Shown here piece by piece: positions 8,315 through 14,574 of a stretch of DNA of 64,000 nt. Source of the DNA: Xanthobacter sp. YC-JY1 (lineage in GTDB: Bacteria > Pseudomonadota > Alphaproteobacteria > Rhizobiales > Xanthobacteraceae). The stretch covers positions 2,465,001-2,529,000 of the forward strand of contig NZ_CP032674.1 in NCBI RefSeq assembly GCF_021730305.1, read 5' to 3'. The notes beneath the pieces are model-generated. The model did not search any database. It was not told where the DNA came from and was given only the letters and a program-made list of their open reading frames with translations. The translations under genes were made by a program, and so were the position numbers. Within the stretch, counting starts at the first letter, position 1, and each line of letters starts with the position of its first letter.

Positions 8315-9229
8315 ATGGATCCGCTGAGCGATCTCATAGCCCTGCTGCGACCGAACACGGCCATCTCCAAGCCCATCACCGGGCGCGGCGCTTGGGGCAT
8401 TCGCTATGCGACCCACAACGCTCCGGGCTTCACCATCATCCTCAAGGGGACGTGCTGGCTCACGCTGGAGGGAGAGGCGCCCCTGAAGCTGGACAAGGGC
8501 GACTTCCTTCTTTTGCCCGCGACCCCGGCCTTCACCTTGAGCAGCCAGCCCGGCATCGCCTGCGAGCCGCGGGAGCCGATGGACACACCCGTTCGTCACG
8601 GCGAGCAGGACGGCGAAGCGGACTTCGAGTCCCTTGGTGGCACGTTCCAGATCGAGCCGGCCAACGCCCAGCTCCTGCTGGCCCTGCTGCCGTGCATGAT
8701 CCATGTGCCGGTCTCGGAAGGACGGTCGGTCCGTCTGCGCCGGATGATCGACCTCATCATCGATGAATGCGGCGGCGACGAGCCGGGCAAGGACATGATC
8801 CTCCAGCGCATGCTCGAGGTATTGCTGGTAGAGGCACTGCGCTGGCAGGGCATTGCCAGCGGGGCCGATCATGCCGGCCTCATCAGCGGGATGCGGGATC
8901 CGGCCCTCGCGCGGGTGCTTGGGGCCATGCACGCCGACGTTCGGGCCAACTGGACGGTCGCCGGCCTTGCCCGCATCGCCGGGCAGTCGCGTTCCGCCTT
9001 CGCCGCGCGCTTCGGGGCCGTGCTGGGGTGCGGCCCCATCGAGTATCTCGCCCGCTGGCGGATGGCGCTGGCCAAGGACGCGCTGCTGCGCGGCGCCAAG
9101 ACGCTGGACCGGATCGCGGACGAGATCGGATACGAATCCGCCAGCGCCTTCAGCACCGCCTTCCGCAAGCGGCTCGGCTGCCCACCGGGAAAATTCGCCC
9201 GAATGGGGGGCGTCGCCGAGGCCGGCTGA
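8315..9229 (+). CDS. AraC-family regulator with N-terminal cupin domain
   Basis: 304 residues. Residues ~15-190 form a cupin-type sensor (GIRYATHNAPGFTIILKG, then LDKGDFLLLPATP), and residues ~205-300 the AraC helix-turn-helix pair (WTVAGLARIAGQSRSAFAARF and IADEIGYESASAFSTAFRK). Regulators of this kind usually sit beside the oxidoreductase gene they control, and here an SDR gene follows 111 bp downstream in the same direction. Matching GGACGAT half-sites in both upstream regions support this pairing. The start is the first ATG after the operator; the ligand is unknown. Confidence 0.88.
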   Translation: MDPLSDLIALLRPNTAISKPITGRGAWGIRYATHNAPGFTIILKGTCWLTLEGEAPLKLDKGDFLLLPATPAFTLSSQPGIACEPREPMDTPVRHGEQDGEADFESLGGTFQIEPANAQLLLALLPCMIHVPVSEGRSVRLRRMIDLIIDECGGDEPGKDMILQRMLEVLLVEALRWQGIASGADHAGLISGMRDPALARVLGAMHADVRANWTVAGLARIAGQSRSAFAARFGAVLGCGPIEYLARWRMALAKDALLRGAKTLDRIADEIGYESASAFSTAFRKRLGCPPGKFARMGGVAEAG

Positions 9230-9248
9230 GGATGCGCCCTCCAGATCT

Positions 9249-9295
9249 GGACGATAGATAATTAAAAATAGACTTTGAATTATGGTTCGTCGTCC
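9249..9295. promoter_or_regulatory. Operator-like element upstream of the second SDR gene
   Basis: GGACGATAGATAA (9249-9261) resembles the half-site at 8270, and TCGTCC (9290-9295) forms the opposite arm. Between them is an AT-rich stretch suited to a promoter. Probably the target of the cupin-AraC protein. Confidence 0.5.
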
Positions 9296-9340
9296 GGGGC
9301 GCGGCTATTACGGGACCATCAGAAGCGACTGGAGGCCCCC

Positions 9341-10090
9341 GTGCAAACCATCCTCATCACCGGCACATCCTCAGGCTATGGCCTTGAGACCGCCCGATAT
9401 TTCCTCGCCAGGGAATGGCATGTCATCGCCACGATGCGCCGCCTGGACGCCACGTCCCTGCCTTCGTCGCCCAACCTGCGCATCCTGCCGTTCGACGTGA
9501 CCCGCGAAGACAGCATTGCCGCTGCCGTCGAGGCCGCAGGCTCCATCGACGTGCTCGTCAACAATGCCGGCATCGGCGTAGTCGGGGCGTTCGAGGCCAC
9601 GCCGATGGCCCATATCCGCAAGGTGTTCGACACCAACACGTTCGGCGTCATGGCCATGTGCCAGGCGGTCATTCCGCAAATGCGCGAGCGCCGGTCCGGC
9701 GTGATCGTCAATGTGACGTCGAGCGTGACGCTGGCAGCCATGCCGCTGGCCGCGGCCTATACCGCGAGCAAGCAGGCGATCGAAGGCTTCACCGGCTCGC
9801 TGGCCCACGAGCTCGGGCACTTCAATGTCCGGGCACGACTCGTGGAGCCGGGCTATGCCCCAACCACCCGTTTCGCGCAGAACACCGATCTGCGCATCGA
9901 GGATCTGATCCCGCCGGCCTATGCCGACTTCGCGGCGCCGATCTTCGCGGGGTTTGCCAGCCCGGCACTGACGACAAAGGAAGCCGATGTCGCCGAAGCC
10001 GTCTGGGCCGCCGTCCACGACACCTCGGGCCAGCTCCAGTTCCCGGGCGGCGCCGACGCCGTCGCCCTCCATGCGGCCCGGCAGGGCTGA
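9341..10090 (+). CDS. SDR-family oxidoreductase (target of adjacent AraC regulator)
   Basis: 249 residues from GTG 9341, chosen because GGAGG lies 5 bp upstream and the Rossmann strand (QTILITGTSSGYG) starts there; a TTG at 9275 would read through the operator. NNAGIG, NVTSSVTL and YTASKQAIEGF supply the usual SDR active site. SDRs of this type paired with cupin-AraC regulators often act on aldehydes or ketones, but the substrate is not visible. It is the last chromosomal gene before the putative integrated element at 10.19 kb. Confidence 0.87.
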   Translation: MQTILITGTSSGYGLETARYFLAREWHVIATMRRLDATSLPSSPNLRILPFDVTREDSIAAAVEAAGSIDVLVNNAGIGVVGAFEATPMAHIRKVFDTNTFGVMAMCQAVIPQMRERRSGVIVNVTSSVTLAAMPLAAAYTASKQAIEGFTGSLAHELGHFNVRARLVEPGYAPTTRFAQNTDLRIEDLIPPAYADFAAPIFAGFASPALTTKEADVAEAVWAAVHDTSGQLQFPGGADAVALHAARQG

Positions 10091-10191
10091 GGTCAGGACC
10101 CCGATCCCCGTTGAGCGGGGCTCGGCTGCAAGCCTAAGAGAGCAAAGGGATATATTGGGGCCGGCTGGCGGGCCGCGATCGATAGTGATGA

Positions 10192-10209
10192 GCACTACGT
10201 TTACGCCAT
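10192..10209 (+). repeat. Left att-arm-like sequence of the IME
   Basis: GCACTACGTTTACGCCAT, inverted relative to the right copy at 20424-20441 and identical to it at 16 of 18 positions. Inward-facing inverted arms are expected when a large serine recombinase has split its attP site between attL and attR. Confidence 0.6.
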
Positions 10210-10270
10210 AGCCCTCTCGGACTAGCAGTTGCATCATCGCGGAAATCCTGATTCGTGAGCGGGACGAGCA

Positions 10271-10348
10271 GCAGCCGGAATCTCCGGCTGCGACATGTCG
10301 CAAAAATCTGTCGCGCAATTTCGACTTTTGCACCTGACTTTCGCGACA
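10271..10348. repeat. Hairpin and TGTCGC repeat cluster near the left end of the IME
   Basis: A perfect 9-bp stem (10271-10279 with 10283-10291) is followed by the 14-bp palindrome TGCGACATGTCGCA (10289-10302), a direct TGTCGC at 10309 and an inverted GCGACA at 10343. In total four TGTCGC half-sites lie within 60 bp of AT-rich sequence. No gene occupies 10091-10393. The cluster could bind the recombinase, AlpA or another element regulator; the function is unproven. Confidence 0.45.
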
Positions 10349-10393
10349 GAATTTTCCCCTGAAGAATCAGCAGTCCAGATTTCGTTGCGAAAT

Positions 10394-10912
10394 TTAGGAA
10401 TTTTGGGACAGCCCGTCTTTGCTGGAGATCGTTTCGTAACGAATAACGTTGAACCTTTCTGTCTCAGAAGGGGGAACGAAATAGCTAGTGATTTGATCAA
10501 ACTCCGAGTCTGAAGTTACGAAGTCATGTGCTTTCGTGGTGTTGCGTGCTCGAAGTCGAGCCTTGCAGACCTCATCCGGCACGTCAAGGAAGTGTAGACA
10601 GTGATCGGCTCCAGTCGACTCGAAAAGTGTTCTCATCCAAGATCGAGTGGCATGTGTGTTCGCTGGAAAATCCAGCACAACTGACACCCCTATCCGAAGC
10701 AAGTCCTGAATAAGAGGGCTGATGGCATCACGCAGGCGCCGGGAACAGCGGATGTAATCCGTAACATTATTTATCTCAGATTCAAAGAGTCGTTTCAAAT
10801 ACGAATCCTCGCTGATGACGATAGTCAATGGCATCTGGCGTAGATCAGTCGTGAGAGTCGATTTTCCGGAGGCTATCTTTCCGCACAACATGTGCAGTGT
10901 CGCATGTGACAT
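10394..10912 (-). CDS. P-loop kinase-like ATPase (AAA_33 type)
   Basis: 172 residues. The N-terminal Walker A is LCGKIASGKSTL, with EDSYLKRLFE downstream and a lid-like Arg-rich helix (CKARLRARN) near residue 120. This is the layout of small nucleotide or antibiotic kinases and of zeta-toxin-like P-loop kinases. ATG 10912 was chosen for AAAGGA and AGG boxes just upstream; the in-frame start at 10972 has none. Lower GC than chromosomal neighbours, consistent with cargo. The substrate is unknown, and no antitoxin-like partner is visible beside it. Confidence 0.7.
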   Translation of the reverse strand: MSHATLHMLCGKIASGKSTLTTDLRQMPLTIVISEDSYLKRLFESEINNVTDYIRCSRRLRDAISPLIQDLLRIGVSVVLDFPANTHATRSWMRTLFESTGADHCLHFLDVPDEVCKARLRARNTTKAHDFVTSDSEFDQITSYFVPPSETERFNVIRYETISSKDGLSQNS

Positions 10913-10991
10913 CCTATGATCCTTTCGCACGTAGTTCGTTGCAGCCGCCACTGCTAAGGCTGACGACCGCAACGCTTTCCGATTTTACTAT

Positions 10992-11387
10992 TTATACATC
11001 TAGCAGATTGGTGCCGTAGGAATTGTCGATGACGCAAAGCCATTTGCCATTGGTATCTCTGCGGAACACATAGGTTGCCCGTCTTGTGATGGAGGTGCTT
11101 GCAGCATCCACATCCACGACGTCCAAAATGGTCTCCATGATGACCAAAGCGGTGTCGCCGCCTTCGATCACCTTCATAGCACCCTGTTTGACCTTTATCT
11201 GATGCTTAAAGTGATCAGCAATCGCCACAAATGCCTTGTGAATTTGCGCTTTACCTGTCGCGTTGAGTCCCGGCTTCACGACTAGCGTTGCGTCTTCTGC
11301 GTAGAAGTCCATCAACGCATCGAAATTCTCTGCGGTGATCGCGCGATCAGCAGCCTCGATGACATTTTTTAATACATGATCTGACAT
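10992..11387 (-). CDS. NTF2-like/SnoaL-type protein (SgcJ/DUF4440 group)
   Basis: 131 residues folding as a cone-shaped alpha+beta barrel by family resemblance: AADRAITAENFDALMDFYAEDATLV, then TGKAQIHKAFVAIADHF and the end RRATYVFRRDTNGKWLCVIDNSYGT. Members are small binding proteins or isomerase-like enzymes. ATG 11387 has a strong GGAGACGG ribosome site. A 33-codon in-frame upstream extension to 11486 would have to read through an intrinsic terminator hairpin, so it is unlikely to be used. Cargo of the mobile element. Confidence 0.75.
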   Translation of the reverse strand: MSDHVLKNVIEAADRAITAENFDALMDFYAEDATLVVKPGLNATGKAQIHKAFVAIADHFKHQIKVKQGAMKVIEGGDTALVIMETILDVVDVDAASTSITRRATYVFRRDTNGKWLCVIDNSYGTNLLDV

Positions 11388-11411
11388 TTCCGTCTCCAGG
11401 AAAGCCCGCAA

Positions 11412-11445
11412 GACGGAAAAAAGAAAACCCGCCTTGGGGCGGGTT
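11412..11445 (-). terminator. Intrinsic terminator in the leader of the NTF2-like gene
   Basis: Stem AACCCGCC/GGCGGGTT (11426-11433 with 11438-11445), 4-nt loop, followed on the minus strand by a T-rich run (TTTTCTTTTTT). It lies 25-60 bp upstream of the gene start at 11387, so it either ends transcripts from upstream or attenuates this gene. Confidence 0.72.
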
Positions 11446-11476
11446 GCATCGTTAGGACATAAGACGCACGCAAACC

Positions 11477-11495
11477 CACCATTCAATGAATGGTG
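11477..11495. promoter_or_regulatory. 19-bp palindrome upstream of the leader terminator
   Basis: CACCATTCA-A-TGAATGGTG, a perfect 9-1-9 palindrome located 32 bp before the leader terminator. It is either an operator or an upstream RNA hairpin acting with the terminator. Confidence 0.45.
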
Positions 11496-11739
11496 AGAAT
11501 AATCGACAGGTGGAGGCTACGAACAGAGTCCATGTTTGGCATATATCACATGTTTCTTCATAGGTAAACCGTGATGTGAATGCAGAGGTGCAATGGCACC
11601 ACAAATGAGGCCGCCGCCTGTCGCGAAACTCTCAAAACCGGCAACACAGTTCGTTACTAAGTTCTGTAACGTGGCAAGTATCCAGAACCGCGCAGAGAAG
11701 GCCGGATGCTGGATGCCGTGTTTGCGCGGCAAGCCGCAC
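11496..11739. other. AT-richer non-coding stretch of the IME
   Basis: No supportable gene. It holds a CGTTAC-N8-GTAACG inverted repeat (11652-11671) of TetR-operator shape. One long minus-strand frame crosses the region, but it resembles no family and runs through the 49-bp hairpin and the end of the LysR remnant in a different frame. Confidence 0.4.
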
Positions 11740-11788
11740 GATGGCGGGCAGCGCTCCGATATCTGAAGTCTCCGCGCCGCCCGCCATC
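11740..11788 (-). repeat. 49-bp hairpin element, copy A
   Basis: Outer arms GATGGCGGGC and GCCCGCCATC pair, then one mismatch and four more pairs (GCGC) close a 19-nt loop. Read on the minus strand it matches copy B (13794-13842) at 45 of 49 positions, including most of the loop. The two copies face each other across the LysR remnant, GNAT and GFA genes. Confidence 0.75.
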
Positions 11789-11823
11789 GGTCATGCCTCA
11801 GCACAAGGCCCTGACGGGCGATC

Positions 11824-12611
11824 CTATCGAGGCAGCGCAACAGGTGCCGAGCGTGCGGATTCGCCCATGCAGCGCGCGAGGTCGAGCAGATTGTGCAGCG
11901 TCTGACTTTGATCGTAGGGCGACCAGATCGCCGAGAACGCAACCGGCTCCGGTTCATCCGTGATCGGCAGCAGGACAACGCCTACCGTATGGGATAGCTG
12001 GCTTGCGGCGCCAAGCAGCGTGACCCCGAAGCCCTGCGCGACCATCGCTAGCAGCGTGCCGCGTTCCACCGCGAAGCGCAGGATGTTTGGCGGCGGCCAG
12101 CGCCCGGCAAAGCGCAGCACGATATGATCATGGACCTGCGGCCCCGTGCCGCCATGCCGGACAAGGAAAGTCTCGTTCGCCAGATCATTCCATGTCACGC
12201 TAGGTTGCTCCGCGAGTTGGTGAGTTTCCGATAGGGCCACACCAGCGGTTCCGTCCAGATCGGGCGGGAATGGCAATCCGGCAGGTCGAATGTCCCGACC
12301 AGAAACGCAAGGTCGAGCCGGCGGGCGTGCACATGCGTCAGCGTTTCGCGGGCCGAGCCTTCGACCACCTTAATGACAATAGCGGGATGTTCCGCGCGGA
12401 ACCGCATCAGCAGCTTGTCGAGGAAGCTGCCGGGGATCAGTCCGTGGACGCCGACACGAAGACGGCCGGTATCGCCTACTGCCGCAATGGCAGCGGTCTT
12501 CACGGCATGGTCAATCTGATCGACGCCCGATGTGATCTGCTTCACGAAAGCACGTCCCGCCTCTGTCAGCCGGACACCGCGAGTGCTGCGCTCGAAAAGG
12601 AGGACGCCTAG
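11824..12611 (-). pseudogene. LysR-family regulator remnant (HTH truncated, one frameshift)
   Basis: Reading from 12611, LGVLLFERSTRGVRLTEAGR is the end of a LysR DNA-binding domain; the first ~50 residues of the helix-turn-helix are missing. The effector domain follows (RLRVGVHGLIPGSFLDKLL) until about 12237, where the frame shifts: EPLVW continues as VALSETHQLAEQP only in another frame, fitting loss of one G in a GTGGGCC-like run. The rest runs to the stop at 11824. The break at 12611 falls in the palindrome CCTAGCTAGG (12607-12616). Certainly not a functional regulator as it stands. Confidence 0.85.
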
Positions 12612-12655
12612 CTAGGAAACTCGATGTCCTTCTGCAAGTCGTCGTCAGCCAGTAA

Positions 12656-13135
12656 TTAAGCGAGGTCACGTTTTGTAAGCCGGTAGCGGACGAATTCTGC
12701 GCTATCGATCATCAACTGACCATCCTTCACAAAACCGATGCGCGTGAGGGCCTTTGCATTGAGCCGGCTAGGCGGAAAAAGGATGGTGAAGGACTCAAGC
12801 CCCATCTCTCCGAACGCCAGATCCCTAGTTTTGGCAAAAATCCTCCGGCCTGCCCCCCAAAAGCGTGGATGGAGAACAAGCGCGAAATCCGCGTCGCCAT
12901 GCTCCGGCTGCAATCCACCCCAACCGGCAAATTCACCATCGATAAGAAAGGCCCATGGTCCGTAGCCATGTTCCTCCCACATCTGTTTCTTGGCATCGAG
13001 AAAGGCACGACAGGCTTCCTTGGAAAAGCCTCCAACGAGCAATGGCATCTGTTTGCCAACCTCAGGATTGGTCATTAAGGCGATGATGTCTTCTTCCGCG
13101 ACTTCGGACAGCGCGACGAAGGTGATGTCGTTCAT
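12656..13135 (-). CDS. GNAT-family N-acetyltransferase
   Basis: 159 residues. The layout is that of the RimJ/RimL-like acetyltransferase_3 group: VAEEDIIALMTNPEVGKQMP, GPWAFLIDGEFAGWGGLQPE (the strand before the acetyl-CoA loop), ADFALVLHPRFWGAGRRIF (pyrophosphate-binding region) and SRLNAKALTRIGF near the end. ATG 13135 has AAGG and AGGA boxes upstream. It sits with the GFA gene between the two 49-bp hairpins. The acetyl acceptor cannot be deduced. Confidence 0.8.
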   Translation of the reverse strand: MNDITFVALSEVAEEDIIALMTNPEVGKQMPLLVGGFSKEACRAFLDAKKQMWEEHGYGPWAFLIDGEFAGWGGLQPEHGDADFALVLHPRFWGAGRRIFAKTRDLAFGEMGLESFTILFPPSRLNAKALTRIGFVKDGQLMIDSAEFVRYRLTKRDLA

Positions 13136-13185
13136 TTTCCTAGCCTTGAAGAAAGTCTGTTCGCGGGTCGCCTGCGCTGCGCGCA

Positions 13186-13611
13186 CTATTCAGGAGGTGT
13201 CCAGTCTGGCTGGGTCGCGAAGAAAGCGACGTCTTCCCCGAGTTGATCCCAGTGGGGCTTATCGCGTTCGAAAATGACCACTTCGACCTGCAACCCGTCG
13301 GCGTTCTCCATCGCGCCGAGCGGAAGCGTAATATGGTCGGGGCTTCGCGTGTTCCGGCCATAGACCGGGCTGCCGCAGGTTGCGCAAAATCCTTTCGTCA
13401 CGGTGGAGCCCTTCCCGGACTGATAGGTGAACTCGCTGATCATGCCGTGCAGGACGACGGCGTCCCGCTGAAACATGGCGCCAATGGAATGACCTGTGCC
13501 ACTCAATCGCCGACACTCTTCGCAATGGCATTGTGCAACGACGACCGGCGGACCGACCACAGTAAAACGGACTCCGCTACATAGGCATTTCCCACTATAT
13601 GTCCGTGTCAT
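13186..13611 (-). CDS. GFA-family (CENP-V/GFA) zinc-binding protein
   Basis: 141 residues. Zinc-ligand cysteines are visible in order: GKCLCSGVRF, QCHCEECRRLSG and FCATCGSPVYGR, the full set for the glutathione-dependent formaldehyde-activating-like fold. Members are often called formaldehyde-activating enzymes, but most have no proven activity. Co-oriented with the GNAT gene 50 bp downstream, so probably one transcript. Confidence 0.87.
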   Translation of the reverse strand: MTRTYSGKCLCSGVRFTVVGPPVVVAQCHCEECRRLSGTGHSIGAMFQRDAVVLHGMISEFTYQSGKGSTVTKGFCATCGSPVYGRNTRSPDHITLPLGAMENADGLQVEVVIFERDKPHWDQLGEDVAFFATQPDWTPPE

Positions 13612-13793
13612 AAGTCAGACCTTGTACTTGCGGTTAGCAATCCAGCATAGCTGGCTGAGCACATCGACCGAGCCTTGTTCCTTGTACACCGATGTGCCTC
13701 CCATCGGTATAAAATGCAGAAAATGCTGGCGGCGCTCACGCGCCGCCGAACTTCCAGACCAAGGGATGCCGATGATCGTGCAGCAAGGGGCGC
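13612..13793. other. Intergenic region with promoter-like and hairpin sequences
   Basis: No gene supported. It contains a TATAAAAT-like box near 13709 and a perfect stem GGCGGCGC-TCAC-GCGCCGCC (13728-13747), followed at once by hairpin copy B. Confidence 0.35.
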
Positions 13794-13842
13794 GATGGCG
13801 GGCCGCGCGGAGACCTCAAATATCGCAGCGCTGCCCGCCATC
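13794..13842 (+). repeat. 49-bp hairpin element, copy B
   Basis: Same bulged hairpin as copy A (11740-11788) in the opposite orientation: arms GATGGCGGGC/GCCCGCCATC, a single mismatch, four more pairs and a 19-nt loop. 45 of 49 positions agree. It stops 12 bp before the traD stop codon and could act in its 3' end. Confidence 0.75.
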
Positions 13843-13853
13843 TGCCGTGCGCG

Positions 13854-14075
13854 TTACCGTTCCGTCGCGAACGCCTCTTTTCCCTTTTCGGCCCAGAGCG
13901 CGCGAGCCTTCTCGCGATCTTCGCTTTTGAGTTTATCGGCCATCCAGATCAGTGCGCCGAGGATGACGGCGCGGTCATCGCCGGTCAGGTCCACGACGCC
14001 AGATTTGACGACGAGACCGCCGAGTTCGATCAGATGCCGCGTGCGTTTCCGGCGCTCGACCTGCCAGCTTCGCAT
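13854..14075 (-). CDS. traD: Conjugal transfer protein TraD (Ti-type mobilisation)
   Basis: 73 residues, the usual size of this small relaxosome accessory. The conserved start RRKRTRHLIELGGLVVKSG and the end DRAVILGALIWMADKL identify it. ATG 14075 has GAGG six bases upstream and lies just after the traC stop; the longer frame from 14141 would overlap traC by 65 bp. Part of a traC-traD pair divergent from traA, as on Ti-type plasmids. Confidence 0.82.
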   Translation of the reverse strand: MRSWQVERRKRTRHLIELGGLVVKSGVVDLTGDDRAVILGALIWMADKLKSEDREKARALWAEKGKEAFATER

Positions 14076-14076
14076 G

Positions 14077-14415
14077 TCATGCCTCGCCCGTGCCACCTGA
14101 TGCCGGCTGCGCGCTGCCCGATTGCGGTTGAGTGCCGCCATTGTCGCGGTCAGGCGCTGGCGCAGATCGCCGCGCCCGGCTCTGAAAGAACGCGGCCCCG
14201 CGCTTGGCCCACGCCTCCCTCTTTCCGGTATCTTTGGTTTCGGCCAGCACGATCAGCGCACCCGCCAGTTCGTCGGCGGTGAGTGCGTCGGCTCCGGTCA
14301 AGATCACCAATTCGCCGAGTTTCTGCACCTTGCGGTTCTTCAGGTCTTTGGCCTTGTCCTCCAGCGCCTTCAGTTCCGCGTCAAAGTCCCGTGGCTTTCG
14401 CATCGTTGTCTCCAT
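14077..14415 (-). CDS. traC: Conjugal transfer protein TraC (Ti-type mobilisation)
   Basis: 112 residues. RKPRDFDAELKALEDKAKDL and VQKLGELVILTGADALTADE are typical of TraC, which helps the relaxase at oriT. The last 30 residues are a Ser/Pro/Gly-rich tail. It is divergent from traA across the oriT-like region and precedes traD directly. Confidence 0.83.
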   Translation of the reverse strand: METTMRKPRDFDAELKALEDKAKDLKNRKVQKLGELVILTGADALTADELAGALIVLAETKDTGKREAWAKRGAAFFQSRARRSAPAPDRDNGGTQPQSGSAQPASGGTGEA

Positions 14416-14470
14416 AGGCAGTCGATGGAGCGATGTTAGTTTCGTGGGTGCGGAAATGCTTCTATGTTGC

Positions 14471-14544
14471 CGGGACGGCCTGGAACGGCGCGGATCGTCC
14501 CGAGAAATTCATTTCGAGGGCGCGCTTATACGTCGTTCCGACGT
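14471..14544 (+). other. Putative origin of transfer (oriT) with nic-like site
   Basis: Between divergent traC and traA. It contains GGGCGCGCTTATACGTCG (14518-14535), close to the Ti-plasmid/RSF1010-type nic region (GGGCGC..TTATACGTCG), followed by the hairpin ACGTCG-TTC-CGACGT (14530-14544). A second inverted repeat, CGGGACG (14471-14477) with CGTCCCG (14496-14502), lies upstream. Position and motif both fit cleavage by the adjacent TraA. Confidence 0.7.
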
Positions 14545-14574
14545 GCGCTTGAGGGCAGTATCTGGTCGGTCGCT

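Noticed and set aside
10271-10348. Plasmid replication iterons
   Set aside because: No replication initiator or partition genes in the element; the half-sites are too few and mixed in orientation.
10091-10393. Direct repeat of the tRNA-Ser 3' end at the left boundary
   Set aside because: I looked for the tRNA 3' sequence here and did not find it; the shared sequence is an inverted att-arm-like repeat instead.
11517-11978. 153-codon minus-strand frame
   Set aside because: Crosses the 49-bp hairpin and overlaps the LysR remnant in another frame; Arg/Ser/Cys-rich with no family match.
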